Virus record (IMG/VR): IMGVR_UViG_3300013005_003820
Span: 1 to 42,392 of that record
Source: a virus
Length of the DNA: 42,392 nt
Direction: 5' to 3' (one strand)
The translations under genes and the position numbers were made by a program. The first letter of the stretch is position 1. Every line of letters starts with the position of its first letter. The notes under the pieces were generated by a model. The model saw only the letters and a list, made by a program, of their open reading frames with translations. It made no database searches and was not told the origin of the DNA. This document shows, one piece after another, positions 41,507 through 42,392 of this stretch.

Positions 41507-41711
41507 TTAGCACCTCTTTTGCTTTTACAACTTCTTCACGAAGTTTTTTAAGTTCATCTTTGGCATTATTAACCCAAACCATATCTGCACCAGCCGCCCA
41601 AGCAAAATCAATTATAGTTTCAATCGGATCAGAATTTTTATCCATATGACTTGCTAATTCTATAAAAGTTCTTCTTATACAATCTTCCCAGTTTTCATAC
41701 TCTTCGGTCAT
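41493..41711 (-). CDS. Small helical protein
   Basis: Started at the ATG at 41711, the protein has 72 residues: an acidic first helix (EEYENWEDCIRRTFIELASH) and a second helix with regular leucines (AKDELKKLREEVVKAKEVL). No family is recognised. A weak start context (TTGAAA) precedes it, and overlap with the upstream gene supports coupled translation. Confidence 0.5.
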   Translation of the reverse strand: MTEEYENWEDCIRRTFIELASHMDKNSDPIETIIDFAWAAGADMVWVNNAKDELKKLREEVVKAKEVLNDRV

Positions 41712-41928
41712 TTTCAAGTTTTGCTATTTTTTCTTCTAGAATTTTAACTCTCTCATAAATATCTCTACTTGCTAATGGTAGCAAGTCTTTAGCTGGAGTT
41801 TTACCGTCTCCAATTCTAGTATCCCATATTTGTTGTACGGGATCTTTTTCGTATAGAAATACTTCGCCCGGTCTAGGAATATATTCAGAACCTTGTTTAG
41901 CTTTTCCAATACCAAAATACTCATTCAT
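41695..41928 (-). CDS. Small protein with a phage-fibre-type GDG motif and coiled coil
   Basis: The ATG at 41928 follows AGGA by 10 bases and encodes 77 residues. YIPRPGEVFLYEKD and RIGDGKTPAKDLLPL resemble the beta-motif (G-E-x-x-x and I-G-D-G-x-T-P) of phage tail-fibre and receptor-binding N-termini. A final coiled coil (VKILEEKIAKLEND) fits trimerisation. At only 77 residues it may be a small fibre-associated piece or a remnant. This is an interpretation from motifs. Confidence 0.5.
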   Translation of the reverse strand: MNEYFGIGKAKQGSEYIPRPGEVFLYEKDPVQQIWDTRIGDGKTPAKDLLPLASRDIYERVKILEEKIAKLENDRRV

Positions 41929-41929
41929 A

Positions 41930-42145
41930 TTAAGCAAATCCTATTCGGGTCTTTTCGCTAAGAGTAACCTCAATCTCGTTTTCGTGAAACCACTTACTAT
42001 CATGGGAACGACTATTCCACCAACTACATTCATAGGTGACATGATTATTCCCTCTAATACAGATAGCGGTAATTGTTCCATAAACATCCTCTGCGAGTTT
42101 TACCTTGCTTCCAATCTTAAAGGCTTCCAGAGCATTTTTTGTCAT
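41930..42145 (-). CDS. Small SH3/KOW-like protein
   Basis: The 71-residue protein has a strand pattern VKLAEDVYGTITAICIRGNN and VTYECSWW, typical of small beta-barrels of the KOW/SH3 type found in phages. A Shine-Dalgarno AAAGGAT precedes the ATG. No catalytic residues are visible. The role is unknown. Confidence 0.55.
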   Translation of the reverse strand: MTKNALEAFKIGSKVKLAEDVYGTITAICIRGNNHVTYECSWWNSRSHDSKWFHENEIEVTLSEKTRIGFA

Positions 42146-42159
42146 AACATCCTTTCTGT

Positions 42160-42357
42160 TTAAAAATCAGATCTATCTGAACCATCATAGTAACCAGAAT
42201 CATACCCTTCTTCATGACCCATAGCATAAGCAGCCAAAAGCCATTTTATTATATCATCAGTTCGCTCTTGTTCAACAGCAACTTTTACATCGTCTAACAT
42301 TCTGTCTATTCTTGGTCCGAAACCATTATCTTCATGTAACCATTCATCAAATGTCAT
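42160..42357 (-). CDS. Small uncharacterised acidic protein
   Basis: The 65-residue protein has an acidic helical N-terminus (FDEWLHEDNGFGPRIDRMLD) and a glycine- and tyrosine-rich tail (MGHEEGYDSGYYDGSDRSDF). No family is recognised. It has a weak start context; the upstream stretch to the window edge (42358-42392) contains no other frame that I can support. Confidence 0.45.
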   Translation of the reverse strand: MTFDEWLHEDNGFGPRIDRMLDDVKVAVEQERTDDIIKWLLAAYAMGHEEGYDSGYYDGSDRSDF

Positions 42358-42392
42358 AAGAGTAAACTCATTATTAAAGGATTAAGTAGGAG

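Noticed and set aside
41493-41928. Upstream TTG starts for the two small genes here
   Set aside because: ATG codons two or three codons later are better placed relative to Shine-Dalgarno sites or to the upstream stop codons.
1-42392. CRISPR arrays, insertion sequences, integrases or long direct repeats
   Set aside because: I found no regularly spaced repeats, no transposase or recombinase motifs, and no terminal inverted repeats by reading through both strands.

Overview
The window looks like part of the genome of a large tailed dsDNA phage (Caudoviricetes, possibly jumbo-sized). The evidence is near-continuous coding with overlapping ATGA or short-gap junctions, many small uncharacterised ORFs, an rIIA/rIIB pair of the T4 type, an AEP-like primase, an actin-like ATPase, an HNH protein and a RuvB-like helicase, with no ribosomal or housekeeping genes. 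The DNA is AT-rich, most strongly between about 6 and 18 kb. Consensus sigma-70-like promoters (TTGACA/TATAAT type) and frequent Shine-Dalgarno sites suggest a bacterial host with ordinary sigma-70 signals. The host cannot be named from sequence alone.

Layout. (1) Bases 1-53 hold the start of a leftward gene cut by the window edge. (2) Bases 76-5089 (minus strand) hold a GT4 glycosyltransferase, a GMP reductase, a nucleoside deoxyribosyltransferase-like protein, a GT2-like protein, a macro-domain protein and an exostosin-like protein. (3) Bases 5190-21174 are a glycan island: FkbM-type methyltransferases, SGNH/WcbI-like proteins, sulfotransferase and P-loop proteins, several fucosyltransferase-like proteins, a 1016-residue three-enzyme fusion and a sugar-nucleotide dehydratase. 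All are leftward except one FkbM gene. (4) Bases 21164-21855 hold three small leftward genes, followed by a divergent promoter region (21856-22064). (5) Bases 22065-28505 (plus strand) are a second glycan operon: HtrL-like and GT60-like glycosyltransferases, methyltransferases, and a small secreted protein at the end. (6) Bases 28508-30152 (minus) hold a subtilase and an exported trypsin-like protease. (7) Bases 30227-33627 (minus) hold an HNH protein, an actin-like ATPase, a membrane protein, a RuvB-like helicase and a zinc-ribbon protein whose C-terminus resembles RuvA domain III. (8) Bases 33643-35763 hold small genes and the primase. (9) Bases 35844-39489 hold a tRNA-like element and rIIB/rIIA, with a perfect-consensus promoter upstream of rIIA. 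(10) Bases 39569-42357 are a run of small leftward genes, including a degenerate kinase-like protein and a protein with a tail-fibre-like motif.

How it may work together. The two glycan clusters contain sugar-nucleotide conversion, glycosyl transfer, and decoration by methyl, sulfate, pyruvyl and probably acyl groups. Together they could build and decorate a complex glycan on the virion or on the infected cell surface. The GMP reductase, deoxyribosyltransferase-like and macro-domain genes suggest control of nucleotide and ADP-ribose pools. The RuvB/RuvA-III-like pair, primase, HNH and actin-like genes belong to DNA handling and intracellular organisation. There is no gene-free stretch above 300 bases; the longest are 21856-22064 and 35764-35936, and both are described.
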